From assembly GCF_028867935.1 (NCBI RefSeq), contig NZ_JAPQNS010000001.1, positions 930,001-994,000 of the forward strand: 64,000 nucleotides of DNA. The letters run 5' to 3'. Position 1 is the first letter of the stretch, and the number at the start of each line of letters is the position of its first letter. A program made the position numbers and the translations under genes. This document shows, one piece after another, positions 61,660-64,000 of this stretch. The notes beneath the pieces are model-generated. The model was given only the letters and a program-made list of their open reading frames with translations. It was not told where the DNA came from and made no database searches. This stretch comes from Flavobacterium sp. SUN052 (GTDB lineage Bacteria; Bacteroidota; Bacteroidia; Flavobacteriales; Flavobacteriaceae).

Positions 61660-64000
61660 ATGCAGCCCGAACAGCTCCCCAAAAATAGACCGCTCCGAAA
61701 CTTCGTCATGCGTTGGCTCGACAAGTTGCTGATGGGACTGGTGGCTCCGCACCTGCGCGAAGAAGTGCTGGGCGACCTCCACGAGCGTTACCAACGGCGC
61801 GCTCAGCGGGTAGGGGAGACTCAGGCCCGACGCCAGTATTGGCGGGAAGTACTGGCGTATATGCGGCCCCGATTTATAAAGCGTAAGTTTGAAGAATATC
61901 CCTCACCTTTTTTCATCAGCCCGGTCATGTTACGGAATTACGTTAAAATCTCGCTGAGATACCTTGCCAACAATAAAGTCAATTCGGCCATCAATATCGG
62001 CGGATTGGCGCTTGGTATGGCATGCTGCCTGCTAATCGCACTGTATGTATATGATGAATTGAGCTACGACCGGTTCAACGCCAACTACAACCATATTTAT
62101 AGAATAACCGAGCGGCAGAAACAGCCAGAGGGGATTTTTGATGTGGCCGCCACACCAGGTCCACTGGCGGCAGCGCTCCTGAAAGATTACCCGGATATTC
62201 AACGGGCTACCCGGGTTGGGCGGTGGAATGGTCTGCTGAGTCTGGGCAGCCATTCTGTGGAACCGAACATGTTGCTGGTAGTTGATCCCAGTTTCTTTAC
62301 CCTATTCAGTTTCCCGCTCCTGCGGGGCGATACTAACACCATTTTTCGCGCTCCCAACGAGGTGATCTTTAGCGAAGCTATGGCAGAACGGTTTTTCGGT
62401 GCCAACTGGCGACGCCAGCCCATTCTGGGTAAATCGGTCAAGCTCAACGATCAAACGCTTATGCTGGTGGGGGTAGTCAAAAACCCACCTATCCAGTCGC
62501 AGATTCAGTTTGACGTGCTGATGCCGTTCAAATGGCTCGAACGCAACGACGAATGGAGCAACAAATGGAACAGTAACAGCTACCATACCTACATCCAGTT
62601 GAAACCAGACCCATCGGGGGCACCGGCTAACGCCGTGGCGTTTGAAGGTAAGATTCGGGACCAACTCAAACGGTATGATTCGGGGAATGAAACCCCACTG
62701 CTGCTGCAACCACTGTCGAAGATTTACCTGTATTCAAAATTTGCGTTTGAGACCGATTATGGCAAACGGAGCGACATTGCCTACATCCGTATTTTCGTTT
62801 CGGTTGGGCTTATTGTCCTGCTGATTGCGGTGGTCAACTTCATCAATTTAGCTACCGCACGAGCATCACAACGGGCTAAAGAAGTAGGTGTTCGGAAGAG
62901 CGTTGGTGCTCAGCGCTCCAGTCTGGTTGCGCAGTTTCTGGGTGAAGCATTGTTGATGACTAGTCTGGCAATGGTGCTGGCTCTGGTGCTCGCCGAAGTG
63001 TTTCTGCCCCTCTTCAACGATCTGGCGGATAAAAGCCTGCTGATTCCGTATCAGCAACCTGTTTTCTGGTTGGTGATGGTTGGCTTAACGGCCGTGGTCA
63101 GCTTATTGACGGGGTTATATCCGGCCTTTTTCCTTTCGTCTTTCCGTCCGGTTGTCGTATTGAAGTCCAATGTCGCGAGCTATTTTGCCACGGTGCGAAC
63201 CGGCCGTAGCTTTCGGCAATCGCTGGTGGTGGGTCAATTTGTGCTGTCTATTGTACTGGCGATTAGCACCGTAGTAATCTACCGGCAGTTGATCTATATG
63301 CAGACCTCTAAGCTGGGATTCGATAAATCGCAGTTGCTTTACGTACGACTCAAAGGCGATTTGAAAGGGAATGCGTTGAGGTTCAAAAACGAAGTGGCGC
63401 AACTGCCGGGGGTAGCGCAGACCTCAGTGGCCACGAGCAATCTGGTCAACATGGTCAACGGCTCTACCATTGAATGGGAGGGGCAGGTGCCCAAAGATGA
63501 GTTTCTGATCACGCAAATGAATATTGACGCCGATTTCGTGAAAACGCTGGGGATATCGATGGCTTCGGGACGGAATTTTTCAGATAAAATCACGTCCGAC
63601 ACCCTCTCGAAAATCGGGGCTTACCTCATCAACGAAACGGCGGCCAAACGCATGGGCTGGACACCCGCCACGGCCCTGGGTAAGCGGGTCAAGTTCTGGG
63701 GGACAGACGGCAACGTGATTGGTGTGGTGAAAGACTTCAATTTTAGATCTCTGCACGTGGCCATCGAACCATTCATTCTTCGGTTCCGACCTAAAGAATT
63801 TTACTTTAACCTGCTGATAAAAACCAAACCCGGTATGGTGGCGCGTGCGATCACCGATATATCGAGCGTTTACAAAAAACTGGAGCCTGGCAGCCCCATT
63901 AGTTACGGGTTTGTAGACCAGGATCTGGACGCGCAATACAAGTCCGAACAACGCATTGGGCGTATCATTCTTTGTTTTGCCATCCTGACCATCCTGGTGT
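61660..64000 (+). CDS. FtsX-like ABC permease with permease prefix domain (copy 5, partial)
   Basis: Open to the window edge, about 780 residues present, lacking the last membrane helices. It starts three bases after copy 4. The prefix domain (MRWLDKLLMGLVAPHLREEVLGDLHERYQRR) matches that of copy 4. Then come NSAINIGGLALGMACCLLIALYVYDELSYD, a periplasmic MacB-like domain, FVSVGLIVLLIAVVNFINLATARASQRAKEVGVRKSVGAQRSS, a second-half helix (SLVVGQFVLSIVLAISTVVIYRQ) and the second periplasmic domain ending near YKSEQRIGRIILCFAIL. Confidence 0.9.
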   Translation, partial: MQPEQLPKNRPLRNFVMRWLDKLLMGLVAPHLREEVLGDLHERYQRRAQRVGETQARRQYWREVLAYMRPRFIKRKFEEYPSPFFISPVMLRNYVKISLRYLANNKVNSAINIGGLALGMACCLLIALYVYDELSYDRFNANYNHIYRITERQKQPEGIFDVAATPGPLAAALLKDYPDIQRATRVGRWNGLLSLGSHSVEPNMLLVVDPSFFTLFSFPLLRGDTNTIFRAPNEVIFSEAMAERFFGANWRRQPILGKSVKLNDQTLMLVGVVKNPPIQSQIQFDVLMPFKWLERNDEWSNKWNSNSYHTYIQLKPDPSGAPANAVAFEGKIRDQLKRYDSGNETPLLLQPLSKIYLYSKFAFETDYGKRSDIAYIRIFVSVGLIVLLIAVVNFINLATARASQRAKEVGVRKSVGAQRSSLVAQFLGEALLMTSLAMVLALVLAEVFLPLFNDLADKSLLIPYQQPVFWLVMVGLTAVVSLLTGLYPAFFLSSFRPVVVLKSNVASYFATVRTGRSFRQSLVVGQFVLSIVLAISTVVIYRQLIYMQTSKLGFDKSQLLYVRLKGDLKGNALRFKNEVAQLPGVAQTSVATSNLVNMVNGSTIEWEGQVPKDEFLITQMNIDADFVKTLGISMASGRNFSDKITSDTLSKIGAYLINETAAKRMGWTPATALGKRVKFWGTDGNVIGVVKDFNFRSLHVAIEPFILRFRPKEFYFNLLIKTKPGMVARAITDISSVYKKLEPGSPISYGFVDQDLDAQYKSEQRIGRIILCFAILTILV

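Overview
The window looks like chromosomal DNA of a Bacteroidota bacterium, most likely a Spirosoma-type member of the Cytophagales. This is inferred from several signs: Bacteroidota -7 boxes of the form TAnnTTTG ahead of many genes, few clear Shine-Dalgarno sequences, many ATGA or TGATG gene overlaps, LytS/LytT pairs, and PadR genes followed by large FtsX permeases that carry the N-terminal permease prefix domain. No rRNA, tRNA, CRISPR array, insertion sequence or prophage is visible.

Layout. 1-1756: a molybdenum hydroxylase pair, with the large subunit cut by the window edge. 2027-3909: a LytS/LytTR two-component pair. 3948-5378: a GH125 alpha-mannosidase. 5545-13862: a PadR repressor and three paralogous FtsX permeases. 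13879-14073: a decayed duplicate of part of a cupin gene. 14124-14795: a secreted lectin-fold protein. 14859-23010: a CoA-thioester catabolic locus of two divergent operons. One encodes VOC, IclR, an SBF transporter, 3-hydroxyacyl-CoA dehydrogenase and two hydrolases; the other encodes a hydratase, a CaiB CoA-transferase, an SDR and a thiolase remnant. 23143-40261: an apparent AraC-controlled stress or detoxification regulon. It comprises a seven-gene operon (aldo/keto reductase, two NTF2-like proteins, flavodoxin, hydrolase, CMD protein, cupin), two paralogous AraC regulators, a propeller-YceI lipoprotein, a five-gene operon (outer-membrane protein, cyclophilin-like protein, acetyltransferase, cupin, CMD-ABM fusion) and a second molybdenum hydroxylase pair. 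An AT-rich aspartyl protease gene is inserted in this stretch. 40452-44567: a carboxylesterase and a GH78 rhamnosidase interrupted by a TGA codon. 44780-49319: a MarR-TolC-EmrA-EmrB efflux operon. 49739-54093: an RsbR-RsbS-RsbT stressosome operon with a SpoIIE phosphatase and a histidine kinase. 54284-58428: a lipocalin-like protein and a heterodimeric ABC exporter. 58457-64000: a second PadR-FtsX unit that runs off the window.

The strongest unexplained signal is in the promoters of three operons, starting near 28255, 32272 and 40138. Each has the same two-box operator: 12-mers of the form GTAAnnnTGnTA repeated 21 bp apart, with exactly 23 bp between the second box and the -7 box. This ties the aldo/keto reductase operon, the outer-membrane/cupin/CMD operon and the molybdenum hydroxylase pair into one regulon, probably under the two AraC proteins encoded among them. 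The second notable signal is the leader shared by both PadR-FtsX units: a TGTCCGnTTCTGGACA operator followed by a terminator-like hairpin ahead of padR.

Several genes are broken or decaying: the frameshifted hydrolase at 14859-15622, the cupin remnant, the thiolase remnant and the GH78 gene. Reading-frame claims were made by hand translation; family assignments rest on motif recognition without database searches.
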